Shown here piece by piece: positions 1 through 9,478 of a stretch of 36,765 nucleotides of DNA. The stretch is taken from NCBI GenBank assembly GCA_947306745.1, contig CAMZHH010000010.1, forward strand, positions 1 to 36,765. The letters are read 5' to 3'. Source of the DNA: an uncultured Candidatus Saccharibacteria bacterium (GTDB taxonomy: Bacteria > Patescibacteriota > Saccharimonadia > Saccharimonadales > Saccharimonadaceae). Both the position numbers and the translations under genes were made by a program. The notes beneath the pieces are model-generated. The model made no database searches and was not told where the DNA came from. It was given only the letters and a program-made list of their open reading frames with translations. How positions within the stretch are numbered: position 1 is the first letter of the stretch; every line of letters begins with the position of its first letter.

Positions 1-116
1 TGCCATTTTTCTTCGATTTTTAATGGCTCATAGTGACTCATAATTAAATATTTTACCCTAAATAACAGGGATTGTAAAAAGCTTATGTTTTATAGGACAG
101 ATTGATTTTGATAGTG

Positions 117-122
117 TATAAT
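117..122 (+). promoter_or_regulatory. -10 box of the PBP gene, leaderless type
   Basis: TATAAT lies exactly 6 nt before the ATG at 129, so transcription should start at or next to the A of the start codon. No Shine-Dalgarno site precedes the ATG. No good -35 is visible at the usual distance. Confidence 0.65.
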
Positions 123-128
123 ATAGTA

Positions 129-2858
129 ATGGCGAAAGAAAAAACTGCGAGTAAAAAATCCGCCAAGGCTACCAAGAAGGTTGCAAGGGCTACCAAGTCT
201 AGCAAGTCTTCTAAGTCTGGCATGAGTTTATATTCCAACTTAGCCTATAAACGCCGGGTAAAGGCTGATGAGCGTGCCCGCAAAAAGGCAGAAGAGTTGG
301 CAAAATTACCAAAGAATCCGGTTTTGCGCTTCTTTGCGCGTTTACGTCCGGATCGTGTATTGAAATGGTGGTTCTCAAAAGAGGGTCAGCTGTTCTTTTT
401 GAAATGCATTGCCGCAATCGTATTATTGATGATTATCGGTATCGGCGGCCTATTTCTATACTTTAAGAAGGATTTGGCCGAAATTGATCCAGAAGAGCTG
501 GCTAGTCGCGTCCAAAATACAGTAAATACTTACTTGGACCGCAACGGCGAGTTACTATGGGAAGATCGTGGTAGTGGCGATTATCGTCTCGTTGTAGATG
601 GTAGCGATATTTCCACTTATATGCGCCAAGCTACGGTCGCGATTGAGGATAAGAACTTCTACAATCACCCAGGCGTAGATTTGTCTGCTATTTTCCGCGC
701 CGCCTACGTCACTTTAGTGAAGAAAGGCGCCGTTCAGGGTGGCTCTACCTTGACTCAGCAGTTAATCAAGCAGGTTTACTTCTCCGACGAAGCTGCTAAC
801 CGTGATGCTTCTGGTATTCCACGCAAGATTAAGGAAATTATTCTCGCCATCGAGGTTGAAAAGATGTACGACAAGGAGCAGATTATTACGCTCTACTTGA
901 ACGAATCTCCTTATGGTGGTCGTCGTAACGGTGTCGAATCCGCAGCGCAGACTTACTTTGGCAAGAGTGCAAAAGATCTCAATCTTGCCGAATCCGCCCT
1001 ACTCGCCGCAATTCCAAACAACCCAGCCGTGTTAAACCCATACAACACACTCGGCAACGATGCCTTAGTCGCGCGCCAGCACAAGGTGCTCGATTCGATG
1101 GTCGAAATGGGATACATTACCGAAAGCGAAGCTAAGGAAGCTAAGGATATCGATATCATTGCTCAAATTAAGCCTGAGCAGGGCCAATACGTCGGCATGA
1201 AAGCTCCATGGTTTGTACTTGAAGTTAAGTCTCAGCTTGAAGCTAAATTCGGTATCAAGACGATGCGCGAAGGTGGTTTCATTATTAAAACCACACTCGA
1301 TTTGCGCGCCCAAAATATCGCCGAACAAGCCGTCGCCTCTGGCGTGCCACTAATGCGCTATAACGGCTCTGATAACGCTGCGCTCGTAAGTGTCGACGTT
1401 GAGACCTCGCAAGTTATTTCCATGGTCGGCAGCATCGACTGGAACAAGCAGGGTTATGGCCAGGTAAATGCAACAACATCTCTACTAGAGCCGGGCTCCA
1501 CGATTAAGCCATTACTAGATTATGGCCCACTCTTCATGGAACGTAGTGGCGTCAACTATGGCCCAGGTTCAATTCTTGCGGACGAAAATATCGATAAGAT
1601 TTATTGTCGCGGTACTGTTGGTAGCTGTCGCGTACGCAACGCTTCGAACCGCTTCTATGGCAATGTTACGATTCGCCAAGCCCTCGCTAGCTCATTGAAC
1701 ATCCCTGCCATTAAAGCCCTATATATTAATGGTATCGAAAATAGCTTGCCAGTCGCACATGCACTTGGTGATGTGTCATACTGCGCAAATGGCGAAAGCG
1801 CCGGTCTCTCGATGGCAATCGGTGGTGGCTGTACGGTTCGCCCAGTCGAGCACGCCAACGCTTACGCCTCGCTCGCTCGTGGTGGCGTTTATAAGGATCT
1901 CGCTTACTGGCTTGAAATTAAGAATTCTAACGGCGACGTAATTGATGCATGGACCGATTCTGAAGGTACTCGCGCAATCAACGAACAAGTTGCCTACATG
2001 CTCACAAGCATCCTTTCCGATACGAGCGCTCGTGGCGTAATGGGCGTAAATGGTCGTACGGCTGGTTACTATAGCGCTAAGACTTGGTACGCCGCCAAGA
2101 CTGGTACTTCCGATAACGGTAAAGGTAAAGCAAAAGATGGTTGGATTGCAACTTACTCCCCAGTGCTTGCTACGGTAATTTGGAATGGCAACCACGATGG
2201 TCGCGCGTTGACTAACGGTAACTACTCTGGCGTGAAGTTTACAATTGCCGCTAATTACATGGACCGCGTCCACGCTGAAGTATATGGCGCTGACGGCAAG
2301 TGGAAGAGCGGCGACAAGATTAACCCTCCTGCCGGCATTCAGACTCTTACTATTAATGGAAAGACTGATATTTGGGGTAGCTGGATGACTAAGAGTAAGT
2401 CTAATTATTCATCAGAAGATATGGTCTTTGACCGTATTACCAAGAAGAAGGCTACTGATTGTACTCCAGACGAGACCAAACAGAGCGTAAAGATTACTAA
2501 GATTATTGACCCAATGACCAACAACACGATTTATTCTAGTGGCGAATGGAATACAGACGAGGAAGACACGCTCCATAAGTGTACCGACGCCAGACCAAAG
2601 GTTGGTACGATTAGCTCGACGGTCACAGGTTATGACGAAGACGGCAATGCTAACGAGTGGACTATCACTTCAAGCGCCAACTTCGGTACTTACGAGTTAG
2701 GCACCTACACTGTATCAGTAGCCGGCACACAGGTATGTAGTGGCAGTCTTGGCAGCAATGGCGGTTCGATTACTTGTCCTGGCGTTAAGACTAAGCCGGG
2801 TACGATTACGGTCCGCGTAACCGATAAAGCTGGATATGTCGGTTCGGCCTCAAAGTAA
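129..2858 (+). CDS. class A penicillin-binding protein (PBP1A-like)
   Basis: Bifunctional peptidoglycan synthase of 909 aa that polymerises glycan strands and cross-links stem peptides outside the membrane. A Lys/Ser-rich cytoplasmic tail (about 1-35) is followed by one transmembrane helix near 89-112. The GT51 transglycosylase domain shows EDKNFYNHPG near residue 172 and QGGSTLTQQ soon after. The transpeptidase domain shows all three motifs: STIK near 457, SLN near 522 and KTGTS near 657. A long C-terminal Thr/Ser-rich extension may be a wall-facing Ig-like region. I chose ATG 129 over the in-frame TTG at 102 because the -10 TATAAT lies between them, which gives a leaderless mRNA. The gene converges on the PIN-TRAM gene and shares its terminator. 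Confidence 0.95.
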   Translation: MAKEKTASKKSAKATKKVARATKSSKSSKSGMSLYSNLAYKRRVKADERARKKAEELAKLPKNPVLRFFARLRPDRVLKWWFSKEGQLFFLKCIAAIVLLMIIGIGGLFLYFKKDLAEIDPEELASRVQNTVNTYLDRNGELLWEDRGSGDYRLVVDGSDISTYMRQATVAIEDKNFYNHPGVDLSAIFRAAYVTLVKKGAVQGGSTLTQQLIKQVYFSDEAANRDASGIPRKIKEIILAIEVEKMYDKEQIITLYLNESPYGGRRNGVESAAQTYFGKSAKDLNLAESALLAAIPNNPAVLNPYNTLGNDALVARQHKVLDSMVEMGYITESEAKEAKDIDIIAQIKPEQGQYVGMKAPWFVLEVKSQLEAKFGIKTMREGGFIIKTTLDLRAQNIAEQAVASGVPLMRYNGSDNAALVSVDVETSQVISMVGSIDWNKQGYGQVNATTSLLEPGSTIKPLLDYGPLFMERSGVNYGPGSILADENIDKIYCRGTVGSCRVRNASNRFYGNVTIRQALASSLNIPAIKALYINGIENSLPVAHALGDVSYCANGESAGLSMAIGGGCTVRPVEHANAYASLARGGVYKDLAYWLEIKNSNGDVIDAWTDSEGTRAINEQVAYMLTSILSDTSARGVMGVNGRTAGYYSAKTWYAAKTGTSDNGKGKAKDGWIATYSPVLATVIWNGNHDGRALTNGNYSGVKFTIAANYMDRVHAEVYGADGKWKSGDKINPPAGIQTLTINGKTDIWGSWMTKSKSNYSSEDMVFDRITKKKATDCTPDETKQSVKITKIIDPMTNNTIYSSGEWNTDEEDTLHKCTDARPKVGTISSTVTGYDEDGNANEWTITSSANFGTYELGTYTVSVAGTQVCSGSLGSNGGSITCPGVKTKPGTITVRVTDKAGYVGSASK

Positions 2859-2867
2859 ATAACTTAT

Positions 2868-2896
2868 AAAATCCCCTCAAAGTGAGGGGATTTTTT
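2868..2896. terminator. bidirectional intrinsic terminator
   Basis: AATCCCCTCA and TGAGGGGATT form a perfect stem with a 3-nt loop and a T or A run on each side. It serves the PBP gene (+) and the convergent PIN-TRAM gene (-), whose stop codon overlaps it. Confidence 0.85.
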
Positions 2897-3659
2897 AATG
2901 CTGTTTTGGTTGGCGACCGGTTGGCTTACGGCGCGGATTTTTCTTTTGTTTTGGCTTTGGTTCGGCAAGTTTTGCAAACATCATCTTGCCCGAAGCAGTC
3001 TGCAGATAACGCACGAATTCAATTTCGACTGGGAATTTCTTACCGGCATAGCGCTCCGCATCGTCAATAACCACCATAGTACCGTCAGGCAAATATGCGA
3101 CACCCTGATGCGGATTAGATCCAACATTGACGACTTTTACTGTCAAATGATCACCCGGTAAATATTCACTGCGCAAGCCTTGCGCGAGGTCGTTAATATT
3201 AATGGCATCAACTTTCTCCGTGGCAGCCACCTTAATTAGATTAAAATCGTTGGTTAGAATGGTGCCATGATATTCTTTGGCGAGTTCGATTAGGCGTTCG
3301 TCTACCTTAGTGCGTTCAGTGCTGTCTGGGAAGATTTCTACCTGCGCCATCTCTACGCGTTCGAGTTCATTCGCAACATCGAGCCCAAAGCGAGCGCGCG
3401 AACGCTTGTCGCTATCGGAGCCATCCGCTAATAATTGCAATTCGCGAATTACCGAGCGTGGGATTAATATTTCGTCACCCAAGAATCCAGCCTTGGCAAC
3501 GGATAAAATGCGACCATCCATCAAGGTCGAGGTATCAACGAAGACCTTGCGACGCGCCTTCTGACCAGTTCGCACCGACTTCGAGCCGAAGGTCTTAACC
3601 GTCAACGCCGTCGTTTCGAGCAAAATGGCCGATAATGTAATATAAATAAATAATTCCAT
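2895..3659 (-). CDS. PIN-TRAM domain protein (YacL-like)
   Basis: Predicted membrane-tethered nuclease-fold protein of 254 aa. An N-terminal hydrophobic segment (about 1-20) is followed by a PIN domain at about 38-160 with candidate metal-binding acids D42 (in VFVDTSTLMDG), E73, D120 and D138 (in LTNDFN). A TRAM-like beta domain, a presumed RNA/tRNA-binding fold, covers about 168-232, and the tail is Lys/Arg/Pro-rich. The order matches Bacillus YacL, which has more TM helices; its substrate is not known to me. The start sits 7 nt after a -10 TATAAT, so the mRNA is probably leaderless. The gene lies downstream of ldh but behind that gene's terminator. Confidence 0.85.
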   Translation of the reverse strand: MELFIYITLSAILLETTALTVKTFGSKSVRTGQKARRKVFVDTSTLMDGRILSVAKAGFLGDEILIPRSVIRELQLLADGSDSDKRSRARFGLDVANELERVEMAQVEIFPDSTERTKVDERLIELAKEYHGTILTNDFNLIKVAATEKVDAININDLAQGLRSEYLPGDHLTVKVVNVGSNPHQGVAYLPDGTMVVIDDAERYAGKKFPVEIEFVRYLQTASGKMMFAKLAEPKPKQKKNPRRKPTGRQPKQH

Positions 3660-3666
3660 AGCGCAT

Positions 3667-3694
3667 ATTATAACATCTTTGTCGCAAACATCAA
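3667..3694 (-). promoter_or_regulatory. promoter of the PIN-TRAM gene, leaderless type
   Basis: On the minus strand TTGATG-N16-TATAAT, then 7 nt to the ATG. The -35 overlaps the U-tract of the ldh terminator. There is no Shine-Dalgarno site. Confidence 0.65.
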
Positions 3695-3716
3695 AAAACG
3701 CCCCTGTTACGGGGCG
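3693..3716 (-). terminator. intrinsic terminator after ldh
   Basis: On the minus strand CGCCCC, a 6-nt loop and GGGGCG, then TTTTTT, just after the ldh stop. Confidence 0.85.
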
Positions 3717-3727
3717 CTTTTGATAGT

Positions 3728-4639
3728 CTAGCTTTCGGCTTCTTTGATAGCTTCTTTAAGAGTGGTTGTGCTCTTATTGAATTTCTCTTGCTCTTCAGGC
3801 GTGAGCTTGAGGCCAATGCGGCGAACAATACCATTACGGCCAAGCACGGCTGGATAGCCATTATATGTACCCGTAACTTCATCATAGCTACTGACTGGCA
3901 AAATGCGCATCTCGTCGTTAAGAATGCAGTTAGTAATCATCGCAACACAGGAACCGATACCATAATAAGTGGCACCCTTCTTTTCGATGATAGTGTAAGC
4001 TTCTTTACGTGCATAATCTTCGATTTCTTCGAGTTCTTTTTGATCGATGAGATCAGTGATAGGCTGACAGCCTACATATGCAGTGCTCCAAAGGGCGAAT
4101 TCAGTATCACCATGCTCGCCAACTTGATAAGCGTGAATGTTCTTTGGATGGACGTGGAGGCGTTGGCTCAAGCGGAAGCGGAGACGAGAGCTATCAAGCA
4201 CCGTACCGGAACCAATTACGCGCTCTGCTGGCAAGCCAGAATAGCGCCAGGTGAGGTAAGTTAATACATCCATTGGATTGCTGACGACCAAGAAAATACC
4301 ATTGAAGCCAGCGGCCATAATTTGACCAATCATATCTTTGAAGATAGCGGCGTTTTTCTTGAGGAGATCCATGCGAGATTCGCCTGGCTTCTGTGGAACA
4401 CCAGCAGTGATTACGATTAAATCGCAATCGCCCGCATCGGCATAGGAACCGCTGCGAATTTTAAGATAGCTTGGAGAAACGGCGAGCGTATCGCGCAAGT
4501 CGATTGCTTCGCCTTCTGCATCCTCGGTATTAATATCGACGAGGATTAATTCGTTTACATTGGTACGTTGATGGACCAAAGCGTAGCCGTAGCTCATGCC
4601 TACGTTGCCGGTGCCAACAATCATAACTTTATTTGCCAT
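3728..4639 (-). CDS. ldh: L-lactate dehydrogenase (NAD-dependent)
   Basis: Reduces pyruvate to L-lactate with NADH, the last step of homofermentative glycolysis. The 303 aa show the Rossmann loop GTGNVGMSYG at 9-18 and the NAD-selecting acid D35. The specificity loop PQKPGESR has Gln83, typical of lactate rather than malate dehydrogenases, followed by Arg89. Asp149/Arg152 and the catalytic His176 in GEHGD complete the site. A probable promoter (TTGCCT-N16-TAAAAT, -10 at 4677-4682) lies at the dprA stop, giving a leader of about 30 nt with only a weak Shine-Dalgarno (AAGGG). A strong terminator follows. Malate dehydrogenase is the alternative but the Gln argues against it. Confidence 0.93.
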   Translation of the reverse strand: MANKVMIVGTGNVGMSYGYALVHQRTNVNELILVDINTEDAEGEAIDLRDTLAVSPSYLKIRSGSYADAGDCDLIVITAGVPQKPGESRMDLLKKNAAIFKDMIGQIMAAGFNGIFLVVSNPMDVLTYLTWRYSGLPAERVIGSGTVLDSSRLRFRLSQRLHVHPKNIHAYQVGEHGDTEFALWSTAYVGCQPITDLIDQKELEEIEDYARKEAYTIIEKKGATYYGIGSCVAMITNCILNDEMRILPVSSYDEVTGTYNGYPAVLGRNGIVRRIGLKLTPEEQEKFNKSTTTLKEAIKEAES

Positions 4640-4696
4640 TGTTTTGATGCCCTTTTCTAGACTTTTATCTGTTTTAATTTTAACACAAGCGGAATA

Positions 4697-5659
4697 TTAG
4701 GCAAGTGTCCAAATACCTTTCTCGCGTTTTATTAGGCCTCGAATTTGCATTAAAGTAATATTGCTCGTGATGACCGAGATATCACAATCGAGATATTTTG
4801 CCATTTCGGCCGGCTCAGTAATTTTAGTACGTAAACATGCAATAATACCCAACTGAATCGGCGTACAGCCCGAATAGTCAACCGCAAATTTCTCCGCTTT
4901 CTTACCAGAATCTGGACGTAAATGAAGGCCAACTAGTAAATCATCTACGCCAGTACAGACATTACAATTGCAAGTCTGAATTAAATAGTGACACCCCTCT
5001 GACATGGGGCGCGAAATATCACCCGGCACTGCATAAATCGTCTTGCCCTGCTCCTCGGCGCGTGCGGCCGTATAATGTGTGCCGGAGTGCAAAGATGATT
5101 CGACGACGACAACAATGTCCGACATACCCGAAACGATACGATTACGATAAAGAAAATTCTCCCGATAAATCGGCGCGCCTGGCTCATATTCAGACACAAT
5201 GGCACCCTTTTCCAAAATTCGCTGCGCCAAGCCAAGATTACTACGTGGATAGATTTGATCAATTGGCGTGCCAAGTACGGCAATTGTTGTACCGCCCGCA
5301 TCTAGACAGCCCCGGTGCGCGCAGGAGTCGATGCCGAAAGCCAGGCCACTTACAATTACTACGCCACGCTTTGCAAGCTGAAAAGCAAGGTTATACGCAA
5401 TATTCTCACCATACTTCGTACAGCGCCGTGCACCTACAATGGCGGCCGTTTTGGGCCGCTTGGCGCTATCCGGTAACTTGCCCTGCACATACAAAAACTG
5501 AGGCGGATTTAACTCCTTGGGATAATACTGAAAATACTCTAGATATGGATGATTGATATCGACTTTTTGAAATTGCATTCTCATATCCAAACAGTCAATC
5601 AAGCATCCGACAAGCATAATTGCAATAGAAAAAAATGCGCCACCCCCTCGATGACGCAT
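4697..5659 (-). CDS. dprA: DNA processing protein DprA (Smf)
   Basis: DprA loads RecA onto incoming single-stranded DNA during natural transformation. The Rossmann-like core is clear: VGARRCTKYG, SGLAFGIDSCAHRG, GTPIDQIYPRSN, ENFLYRNRIVSGMSD and EEQGKTIYAVPGD. The C-terminal ~60 aa resemble the winged-helix domain. The start is uncertain. The longest form (320 aa) begins at ATG 5659, which lies a few bases after the predicted transcription start, but adds 25 hydrophobic residues unusual for DprA. ATG at 5584 or 5578 gives a family-like N-terminus. The promoter just after lysS is almost consensus, TTGACA-N17-TACAAT. No terminator separates dprA from ldh. Confidence 0.9.
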   Translation of the reverse strand: MRHRGGGAFFSIAIMLVGCLIDCLDMRMQFQKVDINHPYLEYFQYYPKELNPPQFLYVQGKLPDSAKRPKTAAIVGARRCTKYGENIAYNLAFQLAKRGVVIVSGLAFGIDSCAHRGCLDAGGTTIAVLGTPIDQIYPRSNLGLAQRILEKGAIVSEYEPGAPIYRENFLYRNRIVSGMSDIVVVVESSLHSGTHYTAARAEEQGKTIYAVPGDISRPMSEGCHYLIQTCNCNVCTGVDDLLVGLHLRPDSGKKAEKFAVDYSGCTPIQLGIIACLRTKITEPAEMAKYLDCDISVITSNITLMQIRGLIKREKGIWTLA

Positions 5660-5669
5660 CCATATATCT

Positions 5670-5698
5670 ATTGTATCACATTTTTACTAAAATGTCAA
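5670..5698 (-). promoter_or_regulatory. dprA promoter
   Basis: On the minus strand TTGACA-N17-TACAAT followed by AGATATA. The same 13 nt, TACAATAGATATA, recur in the clpP and clpC promoters, but there is no CIRCE here. Confidence 0.75.
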
Positions 5699-5701
5699 TG
5701 C

Positions 5702-7132
5702 CTACTCTTCGCGACGCATTGGCGGGAACGGCACACCTTCGCGCGCCGAAACACCCTCGAAAAGCCAGAAGTTGCGCTCAGAATTGCCCCAACCGCAGGT
5801 AGGTGGCATGCCATATTCGAGCATTTCAACGAAATCCATATCAAGCATCTGTGCCTCATCATCGCCGGCATCACGCATAGCTTGCTGTTCCTGGAAGCGA
5901 GCGAGCTGATCGAGTGGATCGTTCAACTCGGAATAGCCATTGCCCATCTCGGTGCCAAAAATAACTGGGTGGAAGCGCTCGGTAACGCGTGGGTCAGCCT
6001 CATGTTTCTTAGCGAGTGGCGATAATTCTACTGGCTCATGGATTAGCCAGAATGGGCCAGCCGACTCTTTGCGAATAATCTTCCAAAGATAATCAAGCAA
6101 ACGCCCGACGCCCATCGAATCATCATATTTAACCTTGTTCTCGCGCAAAATAGACTTAATCTTCTCGATGTCAGGATTAAAGACATCGACATCGAATTTT
6201 TCTTTAATGATATCAGCGTAGGCGATGCGTGGCCACTTGCAATCCAAATCAACTTTCATGCCTTCGTGTTCGAATTGAAGCGTGCCCCAAGTTTCCTTGC
6301 AGACATATTTAATCATCTCTTCATAGAGATCCATACCATCTTCATAATCTTGATAGGCTGCGTAGGATTCCATTGCGATATGTTCTGGAAGATGTTCCTC
6401 ATCCATGCCCTCATTGCGGAAGCGGACGCCAATATCATAAACGCGTTCGTAGCCGCCACCAATCAAGCGTTTGAGTGGAAGCTCGTGCGAAATGCGAAGA
6501 TAGAAATCCTGATCGAGCGCATCCATGTGCGTAACGAATGGGTTCGCATCGGCGCCGCCAGTCGTGGTTTCGAGTACTGGAATATTAATCTCAACAAAGC
6601 CATGGTCATTTAAGAACTGGCGCGTAGCGGTCCAGAATTTCGAACGGCGCACGAAACGCTCGCGCACTTCTGGATTAACTGCCATATCGACGTAGCGACG
6701 ACGTAAGCGCTCTTCCTTGTTCGTGAAGCCATCGCGACCTGGAAGTGGACGCAAGGCCTTCGTAAGTAGGCGTGGCATGTCGCAGAAAACGGAAATTTCT
6801 TCAGTCTTGGTCTTGCCAACCTTACCAGCGGCTTCAAGAAAGTCACCAGTATCAAGTTTTTTGGTAAACTTCGCAGCATCGTCCTTCAAGAAGATTTGAA
6901 TTGAACCAGAATCATCGGCAATAACTACAAAGGCTAGCTTACCAAAGCTACGTATGCTCGCAATTCGGCCGGCAACACAAACGTCCTTGTCGGCATACTT
7001 ATCGTAACTCTTAAGGATATCCCCGATTTTAGTATTACGGTTGGAATGTGCTGGATACGGATCAATACCCTCCGTACGGAGTTCGTTTAGTTTGCGAATT
7101 CTTTCATCGCGAAAATCTTTAAGAGTTGCCAT
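5702..7132 (-). CDS. lysS: lysyl-tRNA synthetase, class II
   Basis: Charges tRNA-Lys. The 476 aa have an N-terminal OB-fold anticodon-binding domain (about 45-140) and a class II catalytic core. Motif 1 lies around WTATRQFLNDHGFVEI and motif 2 is FRNEGMDEEH. Motif 3 is atypical: the usual GxGxGIDR is replaced by CGWGNSERN, keeping Gly and Arg, and the protein ends shortly after. I chose the start at 7132 (MATLKDFRDERI) rather than the upstream start at 7159 because a promoter (TCGACA-N17-TATTAT) ends 7 nt before it, giving a leaderless mRNA. No terminator is visible before dprA. Confidence 0.93.
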   Translation of the reverse strand: MATLKDFRDERIRKLNELRTEGIDPYPAHSNRNTKIGDILKSYDKYADKDVCVAGRIASIRSFGKLAFVVIADDSGSIQIFLKDDAAKFTKKLDTGDFLEAAGKVGKTKTEEISVFCDMPRLLTKALRPLPGRDGFTNKEERLRRRYVDMAVNPEVRERFVRRSKFWTATRQFLNDHGFVEINIPVLETTTGGADANPFVTHMDALDQDFYLRISHELPLKRLIGGGYERVYDIGVRFRNEGMDEEHLPEHIAMESYAAYQDYEDGMDLYEEMIKYVCKETWGTLQFEHEGMKVDLDCKWPRIAYADIIKEKFDVDVFNPDIEKIKSILRENKVKYDDSMGVGRLLDYLWKIIRKESAGPFWLIHEPVELSPLAKKHEADPRVTERFHPVIFGTEMGNGYSELNDPLDQLARFQEQQAMRDAGDDEAQMLDMDFVEMLEYGMPPTCGWGNSERNFWLFEGVSAREGVPFPPMRREE

Positions 7133-7139
7133 AAATTTA

Positions 7140-7168
7140 ATAATAACATTTTTCACCACATCTGTCGA
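7140..7168 (-). promoter_or_regulatory. lysS promoter, leaderless type
   Basis: On the minus strand TCGACA-N17-TATTAT, then 7 nt to ATG 7132. It starts right after the terminator of the upstream gene. Confidence 0.65.
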
Positions 7169-7174
7169 GCGCGC

Positions 7175-7199
7175 AAAAACTGGGCCTGTAGGCCCAGTT
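7175..7199 (-). terminator. intrinsic terminator after the DUF2207 gene
   Basis: On the minus strand AACTGGGCC, a 4-nt loop and GGCCCAGTT form a perfect 9-bp stem followed by TTT. Confidence 0.85.
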
Positions 7200-7207
7200 A
7201 AGCAGCT

Positions 7208-9439
7208 TTACCAGGAGGAACCGCCTCCGCCGCCGCCACCGCCGCCGGATGAGCCGCCGCCAGATGACGATCCGCCACCACCGCCGCCGGAGAATCCGCC
7301 GCCACTGCCAGATGATGAAGGCGAGGATGTCATTGCACTCGACGAAGTAGTCATCGTGTGTGAGATAAAGCTATTGAAGTGAGACATCGAGAAGCCTGTA
7401 GCGTAACCGTCATACCAGTCTGGTGGCGACATGGTGAGCGATTCAAACTTCTTCATCCATTTTGTTGATACGCCTAGTACGTATGCATAAGGCAGAATAT
7501 CGTAAGCGTAGTTTGGTTTTTCAGCCATCAAGCGTTCAAGGCGATCTTTTTCGGCTGTTTCGAGGAATTTCTTGAAGCCTTTAATCTTGCCATAAACTTC
7601 TAGGCCGTGCGCCGTGCGTTTTGGCATAAACTTCAAGAAGAGCACCTGAATAACAATACATGCAACGCCGACGAATAGGCCATACACGTAGAAGTCGTCA
7701 GCTTCGAGAATCTCACCAATCGATAAGCCGCCAAGCATCATTGCGCCAAAGTGCAAGGTAGTGAAGCTGAGCCAGACAATACGGAAGCCGAGCGGGACAC
7801 CCTTGGAAAAACCAACCGCAAAGAAAGGCGCATAGAAACAAAGCAACATGATTAGCAAGAACGAACTTTCAAAATCCGCGCTGGCATTGGTCGGAACCGC
7901 AATCAACGTAAAGACCGAAACGATAATACAAATTATCACCATAATAGAGGCGAAGCTAGTATTTGTGAAATACTTCTTGCGATTCTCTTTCTTGTTCATT
8001 GCGCTCGTAATGCGATCAATCGTGCGATAGAAGCTGTAGCGCAAGCGGCTGGAAGTTGTTTCTTCGAGACCTTCTTCATCGTCTTCGAGAGCTTTTTCGA
8101 GATCTTTCTTCGTAAGCGTACCACCATCCTCAACACTCTTAACAATCTCTGCGAGTGTTTTGCTGGACGTACGACGACGGCTCGAACCGCGGAAGAGACC
8201 AGTCATAAACTTCTCTTCATTTTCATCTTTGCCATCGTATTCTTTCATCTTCACAATCTTGAAATTCGAGCGCGAAAGCGAAGACGAAGAAGTCTCTACG
8301 ATTTTAATGTAGCCTTGATTTGCCAAATGTAGCAGCAGCGATACGACATCTTTGCCGTCTACTTTACCTTTGTAAGCGAAAGCCATATCAAGACTATTCA
8401 TGCCTTCTGGTGGATAATACTGCAAGTCATCAATCGCGCGATCATCATTACCAAAGATTAACCAAAGAACAAATGCAATAATCGCACCAACAGCCGGAAC
8501 GATAAAGACCATATATTCGTAAGGCTCAATCAACGACTTTGCACCTACGAAATAACCGTCATCCAAGGTCATGCGAACCGTCAAACCTTCATATTTACCA
8601 AGGATGCCATTATAGCTACCGGAAACATCTTTGTCTTTGATGGTATAGATTACACTATTGTTATCGGTGCTATATTTCGAGCCGCTCGAGAAACCTACTT
8701 TGGCCGCATCAAATTCTTTCGGCATATGAATATTGAAAGTTACGTTACCAATAACTGTATCCCATTCTGTACCGATAATGTTGTAATAGAATTCGTCAAA
8801 GTCGCTATTCTTATCTTCGCCGAAGTTATAGGTGTATTTAATGGTATATTTTTTCGGACCGCGCACATATTCGGAAGCGGAACCGATTTTAATCTTGAGA
8901 TAGCCGTCCTCACGTGATTGCGAATATGCATCACCATCCACGGAAACATTCGAAATTAAAGCGCGCGATTTCGACGAACTGCCGTCAGTGCGTACGAATT
9001 CATTCTTGAGTGGTAAGCTACGAATAATACCATGCTTATATGATGCGAAGAAGTTGGCGGATATCTCCTCGACGACGTCGAAAGTATTATCTTCATGTAC
9101 GGTAATATCCACATCATAAGCGTCAATAACGTAATCATTGGTTTTATAGACGGAATTTTTGCTCGGGGTCTTATTAACGTCGCTGTCGGCAAAATACTCA
9201 GGATCAATTAGATCCTCATCCTGTATATCAATGGAAAAGTCATATTTCTTGATGTTAGCAGCAAGATCAGAAATAGCAGACATTTGTGTGTAAGATGAAG
9301 TCCCGGATGGTGCGGTCTTATTAATTGTCGACGTCGCTACGGTGTGATTGTAGGTGTCATAATAAGTAACCGTGGCGGTATATTTCAAATCGTCAGCAGA
9401 GCTGTTGTAAACCTTTCCAGATAGACCAAAACCTTGCAC
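7208..9439 (-). CDS. DUF2207 family membrane protein, main open part of an interrupted gene
   Basis: Predicted membrane protein with a large extracytoplasmic DUF2207-like domain (DAYDVDITVHEDNTFDVVEEI onward in several short beta motifs), a TM helix (PAVGAIIAFVLWLIFG), a cytoplasmic stretch, and two to four more TM helices. A C-terminal tail of almost only Gly and Ser ends in Trp, typical of the family. This open stretch has only a GTG at 9439 as a nominal start. The natural gene begins at ATG 9628 with a signal peptide and is interrupted by an in-frame TGA at 9481-9479. Full length would be 806 codons. Unless UGA is read through, this part lacks a proper start and export signal. The function of DUF2207 is unknown. 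Confidence 0.8.
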   Translation of the reverse strand: MQGFGLSGKVYNSSADDLKYTATVTYYDTYNHTVATSTINKTAPSGTSSYTQMSAISDLAANIKKYDFSIDIQDEDLIDPEYFADSDVNKTPSKNSVYKTNDYVIDAYDVDITVHEDNTFDVVEEISANFFASYKHGIIRSLPLKNEFVRTDGSSSKSRALISNVSVDGDAYSQSREDGYLKIKIGSASEYVRGPKKYTIKYTYNFGEDKNSDFDEFYYNIIGTEWDTVIGNVTFNIHMPKEFDAAKVGFSSGSKYSTDNNSVIYTIKDKDVSGSYNGILGKYEGLTVRMTLDDGYFVGAKSLIEPYEYMVFIVPAVGAIIAFVLWLIFGNDDRAIDDLQYYPPEGMNSLDMAFAYKGKVDGKDVVSLLLHLANQGYIKIVETSSSSLSRSNFKIVKMKEYDGKDENEEKFMTGLFRGSSRRRTSSKTLAEIVKSVEDGGTLTKKDLEKALEDDEEGLEETTSSRLRYSFYRTIDRITSAMNKKENRKKYFTNTSFASIMVIICIIVSVFTLIAVPTNASADFESSFLLIMLLCFYAPFFAVGFSKGVPLGFRIVWLSFTTLHFGAMMLGGLSIGEILEADDFYVYGLFVGVACIVIQVLFLKFMPKRTAHGLEVYGKIKGFKKFLETAEKDRLERLMAEKPNYAYDILPYAYVLGVSTKWMKKFESLTMSPPDWYDGYATGFSMSHFNSFISHTMTTSSSAMTSSPSSSGSGGGFSGGGGGGSSSGGGSSGGGGGGGGGSSW

Positions 9440-9478
9440 GGTCGTATCGGTAAAGTCTAGAAATTCTACGCCTGTGAA

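Noticed and set aside
1-60. Possible start of a minus-strand gene at ATG 6-4 and a CTCATA repeat
   Set aside because: Only two codons are in the window and the repeat is too short to support anything.
102-128. TTG at 102 as the start of the PBP gene
   Set aside because: The -10 box TATAAT lies between it and ATG 129.
7041-7382. Proline-rich plus-strand frame
   Set aside because: It is the complement of the Gly/Ser-rich tail of the DUF2207 protein and has no expression signals.
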